Positions 16,540 through 25,202 of a DNA stretch of 64,000 nt are shown piece after piece; the first letter of the stretch is position 1, and each line of letters begins with the position of its first letter. The position numbers and the translations under genes were made by a program. The notes under the pieces are model-generated. The model ran no database searches and was not told where the DNA came from. It was given only the letters and a program-made list of their open reading frames with translations. Source of the DNA: Sphingomonas anseongensis (GTDB lineage Bacteria > Pseudomonadota > Alphaproteobacteria > Sphingomonadales > Sphingomonadaceae); the NCBI RefSeq assembly GCF_023516495.1, contig NZ_JAMGBC010000001.1, positions 310,001 through 374,000 on the forward strand, given 5' to 3'.

Positions 16540-18549
16540 TCAGGATGATGTTGGCGAATTAGCGCCACGTCTCTTGCGGTAGCCCTGCGCTTCGAGCGTC
16601 GCTGCCTTCGCACGATCTCGCGGGTGCTTTTCCGAGGATAGGCAGTCGTCGATAACTTGCCGCAGCTTTCCGCGGTCCGATTTCTCGATCGTCGCCCGAA
16701 GGCTTCTCAAGACCTTGTCGAGCTCGGCCTGAAGCAGAATGCGTTCCTGCCCCATTCGTATGCGCGGATGGATCGTCGGAAGTGTTTCCCCGTTAACGAA
16801 CAGCTCTTCGTGAAGCTTCTCGCCAGGCCTGAGCCCGACATAGGAAAGCTCGATGTCACCATCCGGATTGTCGTCGTCGCGAACGCTCATCCCGGACAGG
16901 TTGATCATGTGCCGCGCGAGGTCGGCGATCCTTATCGGCTCGCCCATGTCGAGGACGAACACTTCGCCCTTGCTAGCCATCGCCCCAGCCTGAAGCACGA
17001 GCTGCGTGGCTTCGGGGATCGACATGAAGAAGCGGGTCACGTCCTTGTGCGTGATCGTGACCGGGCCGCCGGCCTGAATCTGGCGACGGAAGCGCTGGAC
17101 GACCGACCCGGAGGAATCGAGGACATTGCCGAACCGCACGATGCCGAAGCGGGTCTTGCAGTTCGGCTCGGCGGCGAAGGCCTGGACGACAAGTTCCGCA
17201 ATGCGCTTGCTTGCGCCCATCAGGCTCGTCGGGCGGACGGCTTTGTCCGTGGAGATCATCGTGAAGCGGGCAAGGCGGGAGCCGGCGGCCGCGCGCACCA
17301 CGCTCAACGTCCCGAAGACGTTATTCTCAACCCCGACAACCTCATTGTCCTCTAGCAATGGCACATGCTTGTAGGCCGCCGCGTGGTAGAGCGTGTCGAC
17401 CGAGTGATCGTCGATGATCTGCCGCACAAACTTCTCATTCAGCATCGACCCGACGACGGCGACGAGCTCCGGGCGCTCCTTCGGCGGCAGCGCTTCGCTC
17501 ATCTCCAGGAGCTCGTCGTGGATTTGATAGAGCGCAAATTCGCTGTGATCGAGCAGCACGACCTTCGATGGGCTCTCGCCGAATACTTGGCGGCAGATTT
17601 CCGATCCAATCGAACCGCCAGCCCCGGTGATGAGGATGGAATTTCCCCGCACCGCTTCCCTTATGAGTTCCTGAAGCGGTTCAACCGGCTCGCGGCGCAA
17701 AAGGTCGCTCACATCGATGGGGCGAACGTCGGTGACCGTGAATCGGCCGGAAACAATCTCTTCCGGCGCGGGGACGGTCTTCACCTCGAGACCCAGATTG
17801 CGAACGTGGTCGATCGCGGCGAGGCGCTCGGAGCGGGTCGCCTTGGGCATAGCCAGAAAGACTTCTTTGACGTCGTTTGAAGCCGCTAGGTCCGCCAGCG
17901 CGTCCGGCGAGTGGATCGGCACACCCGAGACCATCTGGCCGTTGACCGCCGGGTCGGGGTCGATGAACGCGATCAGACGGTATTTGGTCGAGGTTCGCAC
18001 CGATTCCGCGAGCCGGATCGCAGCGACGTTTGCGCCGTAAATAATGATCTTGCGTGCATCGGCCTTGCTGCGGGGCTCATGCTCCGTTCCCGCGAGCAAG
18101 GTGGACATCATGAACCGGCCCATGAAGAGCGCGACGAACAGGAAGCCAAAATAAATGAAGGCTACGGACCGCGGGACGAGGAAGGTCCGATGCGCGTAGG
18201 AGATATGCGCGTGAAGGAAATAGACCGTCGTCACCCAGGCAAGTGCGGACAGCCCAGCTGCCGAGAGGAGACGGGTGACAACACGCAGATCGAAATAGCG
18301 CAGGACAAGGTGGTAAACGCCGAACTGATAAAGGGCAGCCAATCCCGCCAGGACCGCGACGACGGCGGCAACGATGACGGATCGGCCGGTGGGAACATAG
18401 AGATCGCCGAAGCGGGTTAAAAAAGCGGCCCACAGCGCGATCACCATTGCCGCAACGTCATAACCGACGACGATCGCACGTTTCTTGCGCCGGCTGAGCT
18501 TGGGAAGCAGTCGGATCAGGTCGCCACTCAGCTTTTGGCCCTTAATCAC
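16540..18549 (-). CDS. UDP-GlcNAc 4,6-dehydratase, membrane-anchored (PglF/WbpM/CapD family)
   Basis: The 669-residue enzyme has four N-terminal membrane helices (about 26-46, 57-76, 97-113, 128-148), a degenerate Rossmann domain (about 168-290) and a catalytic SDR domain: G-A-G-G-S-I-G-S-E at 309-317, H-A-A-A-Y-K-H-V-P at 389-397, and S-T-D-K-A-V-R-P-T at 433-441 with the T-D-K triad typical of inverting or retaining 4,6-dehydratases. It would make the 4-keto-6-deoxy sugar used by the aminotransferase encoded just upstream; the two genes overlap by 8 bp, which supports a shared pathway. Confidence 0.92.
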   Translation of the reverse strand: MIKGQKLSGDLIRLLPKLSRRKKRAIVVGYDVAAMVIALWAAFLTRFGDLYVPTGRSVIVAAVVAVLAGLAALYQFGVYHLVLRYFDLRVVTRLLSAAGLSALAWVTTVYFLHAHISYAHRTFLVPRSVAFIYFGFLFVALFMGRFMMSTLLAGTEHEPRSKADARKIIIYGANVAAIRLAESVRTSTKYRLIAFIDPDPAVNGQMVSGVPIHSPDALADLAASNDVKEVFLAMPKATRSERLAAIDHVRNLGLEVKTVPAPEEIVSGRFTVTDVRPIDVSDLLRREPVEPLQELIREAVRGNSILITGAGGSIGSEICRQVFGESPSKVVLLDHSEFALYQIHDELLEMSEALPPKERPELVAVVGSMLNEKFVRQIIDDHSVDTLYHAAAYKHVPLLEDNEVVGVENNVFGTLSVVRAAAGSRLARFTMISTDKAVRPTSLMGASKRIAELVVQAFAAEPNCKTRFGIVRFGNVLDSSGSVVQRFRRQIQAGGPVTITHKDVTRFFMSIPEATQLVLQAGAMASKGEVFVLDMGEPIRIADLARHMINLSGMSVRDDDNPDGDIELSYVGLRPGEKLHEELFVNGETLPTIHPRIRMGQERILLQAELDKVLRSLRATIEKSDRGKLRQVIDDCLSSEKHPRDRAKAATLEAQGYRKRRGANSPTSS

Positions 18550-19774
18550 GCAGGACCTCTCGGCAAATCTCGGCCAGCTGCTCGGCCCGAAGCTGCAGCA
18601 GGTCCTGCCGCAGCGTGGGGTGAACCTCGACCATCAGGCTGCGCTCCCCGAGCGAATGGGCGACTGGACAATCCGGGCGGGGAAGCGCTGCGAACGCTTC
18701 TTCGAGATACATTTCCGAGCAGCTGCCCGAGAAAACTCTGAGACCGGCTGCGGCGGAGCGTTCAAGGATCGCCGCTCGCTTTTCCGCCGCTTCCTCGTCG
18801 CTTCCGCCTTCGATGTAAAAGTAGAGCTTGTAGAAAGCGTGGCGGACCGAATTGCCGCCGGGCAGCGGAGCTCGAAGGCGCGGGATTCCGCCCAGCGCAT
18901 CCAGCCAGACCGCGGCGTTGCGAGTTCGAGCTTCCCGCCATTCATCAAGCTTTTCCAGCTGTTTGAGCCCGATCGCCGCCTGTGGCCCGGTGAGCCGCCA
19001 GTTCGTTCCCACCTGGTCGTGAAGCCAGCGGAACTGGCCGGGAGCTCCCGGCTCCTGCACCTTCCGATGGTTCTTGCCATGGTCCTTGAACGACCAGGCC
19101 CAGTCCCACAGCATCTCGTCGCGAAAGCTGGTGAACCCGCCCTCGCCGCCGGTTGAGATGATCTTGTCCTGGCAGAAGGAGAATGCCGCGACGTCGCCAA
19201 AGCTTCCGACGCTGCGACCGTCGATCTCGGCTCCATGAGCCTGCGCGCAATCCTCGATGATCGCGATGTCTCGGCCGCTCAACACTGATGCAATACCTGG
19301 AATGTCGGCGGGCCAGCCGGCGAGGTGGACGGGGATCACGGCGCGGGTTCTGTCGGTCGCCACCCGGGCGACGCTTTCGGGCGTGATATTGCCGCTGTCC
19401 GGGTCCACATCGGCAAAGACCGGCGTCGCTCCGACGAGCATGGCGCAAAATGCGGATGCCACGAACGACCGTGGCGAGACGATAACCTCGTCCCCGGGGC
19501 CGATGCGCAGGGCGCGCAGGGCAAGCTCGAGAGCGACCGAACCGTTGCTTAGAGCGATGCCTTTCCCGAGACCGAAACGGCTGCTCATCGCGTCCTCGAA
19601 GGCGAAGACGTCCGGGCCCGTCCACTGATTGACCTTGCCCGACCTTAGGACGGCAACGACGGCGTCGATCTCGTCGTCGGCGTAGGTCGGCCAATGTTCG
19701 TCGGCCCGGAGGGAGAGGTCCCTCCTCTGGCTGCGATCCGACTGCGCCGCAAGGGTCACGCCGGTGATACTCAT
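18542..19774 (-). CDS. DegT/DnrJ/EryC1 sugar aminotransferase, PglE-like
   Basis: The 410-residue PLP enzyme has the family's features: N-G-S-V-A-L-E-L-A-L near 77-86, E-D-C-A-Q-A-H-G near 174-181, and the PLP lysine in F-S-F-C-Q-D-K (Lys204) followed by T-G-G-E-G-G. It would transfer an amino group to the 4-keto sugar from the PglF-like enzyme, giving a UDP-4-amino sugar for the PglD-like acetyltransferase. First gene of the pair; translational coupling to the dehydratase is suggested by the 8-bp overlap. The upstream region carries two palindromes. Confidence 0.9.
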   Translation of the reverse strand: MSITGVTLAAQSDRSQRRDLSLRADEHWPTYADDEIDAVVAVLRSGKVNQWTGPDVFAFEDAMSSRFGLGKGIALSNGSVALELALRALRIGPGDEVIVSPRSFVASAFCAMLVGATPVFADVDPDSGNITPESVARVATDRTRAVIPVHLAGWPADIPGIASVLSGRDIAIIEDCAQAHGAEIDGRSVGSFGDVAAFSFCQDKIISTGGEGGFTSFRDEMLWDWAWSFKDHGKNHRKVQEPGAPGQFRWLHDQVGTNWRLTGPQAAIGLKQLEKLDEWREARTRNAAVWLDALGGIPRLRAPLPGGNSVRHAFYKLYFYIEGGSDEEAAEKRAAILERSAAAGLRVFSGSCSEMYLEEAFAALPRPDCPVAHSLGERSLMVEVHPTLRQDLLQLRAEQLAEICREVLRD

Positions 19775-19790
19775 CGCTTAGATCCCTCCA

Positions 19791-19807
19791 GATCACGGAG
19801 CGTGATC
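19791..19807 (+). promoter_or_regulatory. Palindrome GATCACG-GAG-CGTGATC
   Basis: Perfect 7-bp inverted repeat 16 bp upstream of the aminotransferase start. A third half-site, CCGTGATC, lies at 19847-19854. Operator-like; function not known. Confidence 0.4.
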
Positions 19808-19855
19808 AGCGCAACTTCGGGCGTCCCGGCCTTCATCACTCCCCGTCCGTGATCA

Positions 19856-19868
19856 GTCCGAATCGGAC
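19856..19868 (+). promoter_or_regulatory. Palindrome GTCCGA-A-TCGGAC
   Basis: Perfect 6-bp inverted repeat in the 222-bp gap between the divergent aminotransferase gene and the small membrane-protein gene at 19997. It is adjacent to a GATCACGG half-site. The remainder of this gap shows no gene. Confidence 0.35.
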
Positions 19869-19996
19869 AGTCAGCATGTCACAGTTCCCGTGGAGGCGCT
19901 AATGCGGGACTTCGCGAACCCCAAGCGACCCTTTCCGATTGTTCACCCGCTGCCGTTTGCGCTAGTCGTTCCTATCGCTGGCGAGCCGGTGGGGAC

Positions 19997-20368
19997 ATGA
20001 TCGGATCCGACCTTCTGAAAGTCCTCGCGGGGCTCTGGTCGCTTCCGTTCGCAACGGCGCGGGCGAAGACCTTTCTCGCCCACAGTATCGGCTTTGGAAT
20101 CAATTCTGTTGAGGTCATCGTCGCGGTAATGGTGCAGCTCCTGCTGTGCGGGGTTCTGCGACGGCCGATCTCAAGCATCTGGCCGTGGATCTGCGTTGAG
20201 CTGTTGATCGTAACCTATACCGCCCTGACGGTAGCGGCAGACGGCTGGCCCGCCACGGATACCGAGTTTCACCAGAAGCTTATCGGTTTTGCGCTGACCC
20301 TGTTCCTGCCGACAGCGTTGATGCTGCTCTCCCGCCTGTTTCCGCGGCTCTGGGACCGGACAGCCTAG
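19997..20368 (+). CDS. Small polytopic membrane protein, possible paralogue of the protein at 10634
   Basis: The 123-residue protein has three to four hydrophobic segments (about 30-52, 57-79, 93-112) and ends L-x-L-F-L-P-T-A-L-M-L-L-S-R-L-F-P-R-L, similar to the C-terminal pattern of the protein at 10634. The last 89 bp overlap the 3' end of the convergent glycosyltransferase gene. The hydrophobic pattern argues that it is a true protein rather than a chance reading of the antisense strand. Family not recognised. Confidence 0.55.
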   Translation: MIGSDLLKVLAGLWSLPFATARAKTFLAHSIGFGINSVEVIVAVMVQLLLCGVLRRPISSIWPWICVELLIVTYTALTVAADGWPATDTEFHQKLIGFALTLFLPTALMLLSRLFPRLWDRTA

Positions 20369-21473
20369 CTTCCGATCGGACTGGCCAGGGAACAGGTTCC
20401 GAAGGATGTTCGGCTGGTTTCGCAAGAGCGCTGCGGAGGCGGACGAGCATCAGCAGGAACGGCCTCAACGTTCCCGGGCTCAAGGAGGCCCAAGCTGTCC
20501 AGATGATCGCGCTGAGAGAAGCGAAGTTTGCCGACAGGCTGCCGCGTGCAAGCAACCGCCGAAAGAGTCGCGGCCTGTGGCCAGCCCAGAGGATCACCGA
20601 TCCGAGCGCAATGTAGGATCGAGGGTCGATCTTCCGGTCAATGTCGTCCGAACGCGCAAGAATGTCCTCATAGTCCCGACCCTGGCCGACCCTGTCGACC
20701 GAGCGGTACATCAGGTCCAGGGCACGCTCGAGCTCGTCGTGGCCGGAAATGAACCGAGTGCTGAGCGCCGACTGACGGACGCGGTAAAGCGCGGCCGGGA
20801 TGACGAGCACATTCGATATGCGAGCCATTCTGGTGACGAGATCCAAGTCCTCCCAGAAGACGCATTCCTTACGGTAACCGCCGGTCTCGTCGAACAGGCG
20901 CTTGCGGTACATCATCGCACCGTGCGCGAAAGGCACGAGCAGGGAGCGGCGGGCCAGCCGCCACATCTCCGGCCCTCGGACCTGCTGTCCTTTGGAGTCG
21001 ATCAGGTCGGCAAGACAGCCGACCACACCGGCGTCGGGGTTCTGCTCGATGACATCCAGCTGCAGCCGGAGGCGTTCGGGATTGGAGATGTCGTCGGCAT
21101 CCATCCGAGCGACGATCGGTGCTCGCGCCGCATTCGCGACGAACTGCGAGCTTAGCGCAGGGCCCAGGTTTTCCGTGACCTCGAGAAGGCGAATACGGGA
21201 ATCCCGGGCCGCCCATTCGCGGAGCCGGTCCGTCGAACCGTCCGTCGATGCGTCGTCAAGAATGACGAACTCGAAATCCGCGAAACTCTGGCCGAGAATG
21301 CTTTCGATGGCCTGGTCGAGGTATGGCAGCGCGTTATGCACCGGCATGACGACGCTGAGTGGGGGGAGCTTCGACCTGGCTTGCGGGCTATTGGTCAAAT
21401 CGGCTCCGCATGTTGGACCCGCGAACGAATGGGTTGGCCTTGCAAACGTAGATGCCGATCCTGCGGATGCCAA
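20280..21473 (-). CDS. Family 2 glycosyltransferase
   Basis: The 397-residue protein has the GT-A fold pattern of GT2: L-S-V-V-M-P-V-H-N-A (39-48), L-D-D-A-S-T-D-G-S (72-80) and the metal-binding D-A-D-D (125-128), then H-G-A-M-M-Y-R and W-E-D-L-D-L (catalytic E-D). It probably adds one sugar of the repeat unit on the cytoplasmic face. The first about 35 residues precede the fold and may not be translated; a start nearer the domain is possible. The last 45 residues are Ala/Pro/Arg-rich and overlap the small membrane-protein gene, so the C-terminal tail may be unstructured. Confidence 0.82.
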   Translation of the reverse strand: MASAGSASTFARPTHSFAGPTCGADLTNSPQARSKLPPLSVVMPVHNALPYLDQAIESILGQSFADFEFVILDDASTDGSTDRLREWAARDSRIRLLEVTENLGPALSSQFVANAARAPIVARMDADDISNPERLRLQLDVIEQNPDAGVVGCLADLIDSKGQQVRGPEMWRLARRSLLVPFAHGAMMYRKRLFDETGGYRKECVFWEDLDLVTRMARISNVLVIPAALYRVRQSALSTRFISGHDELERALDLMYRSVDRVGQGRDYEDILARSDDIDRKIDPRSYIALGSVILWAGHRPRLFRRLLARGSLSANFASLSAIIWTAWASLSPGTLRPFLLMLVRLRSALAKPAEHPSEPVPWPVRSEARLSGPRAAETGGRAASTLSAGTGSAQNR

Positions 21474-21530
21474 GCACCCTCTCGCAGTCCCGGACCGAGC
21501 GTTTCCGCGAGCTGTCCCGCGGGCCGGCCC

Positions 21531-22502
21531 TTAGCCTGCGACGTGGATCGAGGGAGATGCACGGAAGAAGGCAATCGTCTTCTCCAGCCCGTCGTCAAGC
21601 GTCACCTTCGGTTCCCAGCCCAACAGATCTCGAGCCCGGCTGATGTTCGGCTGCCGCTGCGTTGGATCATCGGCGGGCAGATCGTGAAATTCGGTCGATG
21701 ACGCGGAATTGGTTCGTTCGATGATCTTCCGGGCAAGGTCGCCGATGGTCATCTCCACCGGATTGCCGATGTTGATCGGCCCGGTGACCTCGTCTGGTGA
21801 TTCCATAAGGCGAACCAGTCCATCGACCGTGTCGTCGACGTAGCAGAAGCTGCGTGTCTGGCTCCCGTCGCCGTAAAGGGTGATCGGAATGCCCTGAAGG
21901 GCGTGGACGATGAAATTGGATACGACGCGCCCGTCGTTCGGATGCATTCGTGGTCCATAGGTGTTGAAGATCCGCGCGACCTTGATCTTCAGCCCGAGCT
22001 GCCGGTGATAATCGAAGAACAGTGTCTCGGCGCAGCGCTTGCCTTCATCATAGCAGCTTCTCGGCCCGATCGGGTTCACGTGACCCCAATAGTCCTCGGT
22101 CTGCGGGTGGACGTTGGGGTCCCCGTACACCTCGCTCGTCGATGCCTGGAGGATCCGCGCATTCAGCCTTTTCGCGAGCCCGAGCATGTTGATTGCCCCA
22201 TGGACGCTCGTCTTGGTCGTCTGGATGGGGTCGTGCTGGTAATGAATGGGCGACGCTGGGCACGCCAGATTGTAGATCTCGTCGACTTCGACATAGAGCG
22301 GAAACGTTATGTCGTGCCGCATGAACTCGAACGACGGATTGTCGAGCAGGTGCGCGATGTTCTTGCGCGTGCCGGTGAAGAGGTTGTCGACGCACAGCAC
22401 CTCATGCCCTGCGGCGATCAGCCGATCACAAAGATGCGAGCCGAGGAATCCGGCTCCGCCGGTGACCAGGATGCGTTTCTGCCGGAAATAGTCGCGAGTC
22501 AT
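21531..22502 (-). CDS. uxs: UDP-glucuronate decarboxylase (UDP-xylose synthase)
   Basis: The 323-residue extended SDR protein has G-G-A-G-F-L-G-S (15-22), the UXS-type [12 protein letters not shown] segment (78-89), S-T-S-E-V-Y-G-D-P (121-129), and the catalytic Tyr151/Lys155 pair in S-C-Y-D-E-G-K-R. This pattern is characteristic of UDP-glucuronate decarboxylases, which give UDP-xylose from UDP-glucuronate. It implies xylose, or a sugar made from it, in the glycan and a UDP-glucuronate source elsewhere in the genome. Confidence 0.9.
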   Translation of the reverse strand: MTRDYFRQKRILVTGGAGFLGSHLCDRLIAAGHEVLCVDNLFTGTRKNIAHLLDNPSFEFMRHDITFPLYVEVDEIYNLACPASPIHYQHDPIQTTKTSVHGAINMLGLAKRLNARILQASTSEVYGDPNVHPQTEDYWGHVNPIGPRSCYDEGKRCAETLFFDYHRQLGLKIKVARIFNTYGPRMHPNDGRVVSNFIVHALQGIPITLYGDGSQTRSFCYVDDTVDGLVRLMESPDEVTGPINIGNPVEMTIGDLARKIIERTNSASSTEFHDLPADDPTQRQPNISRARDLLGWEPKVTLDDGLEKTIAFFRASPSIHVAG

Positions 22503-22685
22503 CGGCGGGCCCTAGAGGATCGCCGCTGCAAAGTGAACCGAGCCGGTCAGCAGCGCCGCAGCTTCGGAAATGGCTGAATCTGGCCGAAAATGACGATGGT
22601 CTGCACGTCGGACGCGGTTGAGCCGGCAATTGCGCTTGGCAGCTTCAACTGTCATCACTTTTAGCACCGGCAGCGAGGTTCGTTC

Positions 22686-23402
22686 GTGGAATCAGGATAT
22701 TCCGTCCGTCTCGGCCTCATGGAGGATTGGTATCGAGCTCTCCTGAACCAGGAGGATCGTGAACGCTCGTTGGTCCTCGATTACGCACCCCACCGAAAAT
22801 TCCTCGAGGGCCTGCGGGGTTCTGTCGTGGATATCGGCGGAGGCGCCGGCCTGGCCGGCCGTTATCTTCAATCGGACGTTGCCTATGTCGTCGTCGAACC
22901 TTCGCAAATGTGGAGCGCGCCCGAATGGCAGCGGTTCGCAGCCAAGTTCCGCGGTTCCGGCCCAGATGCGAAGTTCGTCAGCGCGGCGGGCGAGGATCTT
23001 CCATTTGCCGAGAAGGAGTTCGACGTCGCGCTCGCGCTTTGGACCCTCAATCACGTCCGCGACCCCTCCGCGTGCATCCGCGAGATGGCGCGCGTCCTAA
23101 AGCCTGGCGGGCGGGTGCGTGTGGTTCTTGAAGATGTGGAGCCGCGCTGGGCCGACCTGCTCGGAGACGGGGTTCGCCGGGTGGTCGCCCGTCTCCGTGG
23201 CCGTCGCGGCGTGGCAGGAATTCACATGGGGCTAATTGCCGCCGTGCGCGCCAAGCTGACCGGCCGCTGGCCGCTGCAGGAGGATCACCTTCAGATCCGG
23301 GACCGCGACCTCAGGAAGTGGCTTTCGGGCCTGTTCGACGTGCAGCGGCGGTCTTGGATCGCCGGGTGCCTGACTTACGATCTCGTGAAGAGCGGGTCGT
23401 AG
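22686..23402 (+). CDS. Class I SAM-dependent methyltransferase
   Basis: The 238-residue protein begins at GTG and carries motif I D-I-G-G-G-A-G (49-55), a V-V-V-E-P motif II, A-L-W-T-L-N-H-V-R-D and L-K-P-G-G-R-V-R-V-V, the Methyltransf_11 pattern. It is the fourth methyltransferase of the locus. Its last 92 bp overlap the 3' end of the convergent ABC transporter gene. Acceptor unknown. Confidence 0.8.
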   Translation: MESGYSVRLGLMEDWYRALLNQEDRERSLVLDYAPHRKFLEGLRGSVVDIGGGAGLAGRYLQSDVAYVVVEPSQMWSAPEWQRFAAKFRGSGPDAKFVSAAGEDLPFAEKEFDVALALWTLNHVRDPSACIREMARVLKPGGRVRVVLEDVEPRWADLLGDGVRRVVARLRGRRGVAGIHMGLIAAVRAKLTGRWPLQEDHLQIRDRDLRKWLSGLFDVQRRSWIAGCLTYDLVKSGS

Positions 23403-25188
23403 CCTGCCGGCTTCCGGGCGGGACCACGTCTGCGAAGCGGCCCGCTTCAACAACCCGACCAGCCTGCAACCGCATAACGAGGTCGCAGCGTGCAATCGTG
23501 GACAGCCGGTGGGCTATGATGATCAATGTCCGTCCGCGCTGGCGAAGCTTCTCGAGCCCGTCGAAAATTGCTTTCTCAGTGGCTTCATCGAGCGCGCTCG
23601 TTGCCTCGTCGAGAACCAGGACAGGCGTCCCCTTATAGATGGCGCGAGCGATTCCGAGCCTCTGGCGCTGGCCACCGGATAAGCGGATGCCGCGTTCACC
23701 AACCAGGGTTTCATATCCATTGGGGAGTGACTCGACGAAATCCGATAGCTGGGCGACCTTTGCCGCTTCGATGACGCGATTGCGATCGACGTCTTCTTGC
23801 GCGCCCAAAGCGATGTTTCCCGCGATCGTGGAATCCGCAACGAAGATCGCCTGCGGAACGTGGGCGATGCTACGCTGCCACTGCCGCCGATTCTGCTCGG
23901 TCAGAGCGGCGCCATCGACACGAATTACGCCGCTTGTGGGGTGGAGAAGCCCCATCAGCAGGTCGGCAAGCGTGCTTTTGCCGCTCCCGGTTTCGCCGAT
24001 CAGCGCCACAGCTGCCCCTGCCGGAATCTCGAAGCTGATGCCGTCGAGCGCGGGCGCCTTGCGGGTGGGATAGGCAAAGCAAAGATCGGTGACCTCAATG
24101 CTCTTTTTGACCGGCATGGCCCTGCCGTCGTCGATCGGCTGGCCAGTAGGGAGGCGCAGCAGCTCAACGACCTGGCTGACGATTGAGATGTATCCGGACG
24201 ACGTCGACCAGCCGGTATAGACCTGTTGCAACAGTGGTAGCAGCCGCTGCGCGCCGAGCGCGATGGCTCCAAGAGCGGGAACGGCGGCCGCAAGCCCGCC
24301 GTCGCGCTCGCTCATGACGACAGCGATTCCGGCAAGGATGATGATGCCGACCGTCTCGATGACGTACCTCGGCGCCGTCGAAATGAAGGCGGTGTTCGCT
24401 CGCGCCACGCAAAGCTGCAGATCGACTTCACGAAACAACCGGACGTAAAGGTCGTGGTTTCCGTCGATGATGATGTCGCGGATGCCGCCGAGGCTCTCCT
24501 GGGCGATCTTCATGCGCTCGTTGAACGAACGCCCGATCGCGTTCGAATTTACAGCGAGGCGCCGCCGCGCGAGCGCTGAAACGCCGAGATAAACCACCGA
24601 AAAGGCCGATGCCGCAATCAGCGCGGTGACCGGCTCGATGTAGAGCAGGGCAGCAACGATGAAGATTGCAAGGACGGCTGAAGCGAGCGCCTGCATGGAC
24701 GGCAGGAGCGCGTCGAAAACGAGCACCTCCACCTTTTCGATCGCCGCAAGCATGCTGCTCGAATTGCTCTCTATGTGGAAGCTGTAGGGTTGCATGAGGA
24801 CGCGGCGCTCGATCGCAACCATGATCTCGTGCCCGAGGCGGTAGGAGAAATCCTGGACCGAAAACGTAAGATAAAGCCGGATCGCGCCCGCTAGCAGCAC
24901 CAGCAGCGCGAACAGGAGCGCCGCGACCGGCAGACCCCCCGAATTTAGCCAGCTGATGCCGTGAACGGCACCAGGGTTTGCAAGCAGCGAGAGGAACGGA
25001 ACGACCGAGCCGATTGTCGCGAGCTCCGCGACAGCGCCGACGCACATCAATACGATGAGGCTATAGAACTGCCGCCTGCGAGCAGCTGACATCTCCGCGT
25101 AAATCTGCCCCAGGTCGCGCCACAGGGTGGCCCGCTTCGGCCATGCCTCGAGATTGCGATCCCTGGCGAGCGGATCTGAATCATGCAT
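23311..25188 (-). CDS. ABC exporter, fused membrane and ATPase domains (PglK/MsbA-like)
   Basis: The 625-residue half-transporter has six membrane helices in the first about 340 residues, then an ATPase domain with Walker A G-E-T-G-S-G-K-S-T (about 398-406), signature L-S-G-G-Q-R-Q-R (about 500), Walker B V-L-V-L-D-E-A-T-S-A-L-D and the switch histidine in A-H-R-L-S-T. The layout matches PglK, the lipid-linked oligosaccharide flippase, and MsbA-type exporters. In a locus with PglA/C/D/E/F-like enzymes a role in flipping the bacillosamine-started glycan is plausible. The tail after about 590 is basic and overlaps the neighbouring methyltransferase gene. Confidence 0.85.
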   Translation of the reverse strand: MHDSDPLARDRNLEAWPKRATLWRDLGQIYAEMSAARRRQFYSLIVLMCVGAVAELATIGSVVPFLSLLANPGAVHGISWLNSGGLPVAALLFALLVLLAGAIRLYLTFSVQDFSYRLGHEIMVAIERRVLMQPYSFHIESNSSSMLAAIEKVEVLVFDALLPSMQALASAVLAIFIVAALLYIEPVTALIAASAFSVVYLGVSALARRRLAVNSNAIGRSFNERMKIAQESLGGIRDIIIDGNHDLYVRLFREVDLQLCVARANTAFISTAPRYVIETVGIIILAGIAVVMSERDGGLAAAVPALGAIALGAQRLLPLLQQVYTGWSTSSGYISIVSQVVELLRLPTGQPIDDGRAMPVKKSIEVTDLCFAYPTRKAPALDGISFEIPAGAAVALIGETGSGKSTLADLLMGLLHPTSGVIRVDGAALTEQNRRQWQRSIAHVPQAIFVADSTIAGNIALGAQEDVDRNRVIEAAKVAQLSDFVESLPNGYETLVGERGIRLSGGQRQRLGIARAIYKGTPVLVLDEATSALDEATEKAIFDGLEKLRQRGRTLIIIAHRLSTIARCDLVMRLQAGRVVEAGRFADVVPPGSRQATTRSSRDRKSGTRRSKTAAARRTGPKATS

Positions 25189-25202
25189 GCGAAGGGAGTC
25201 TA

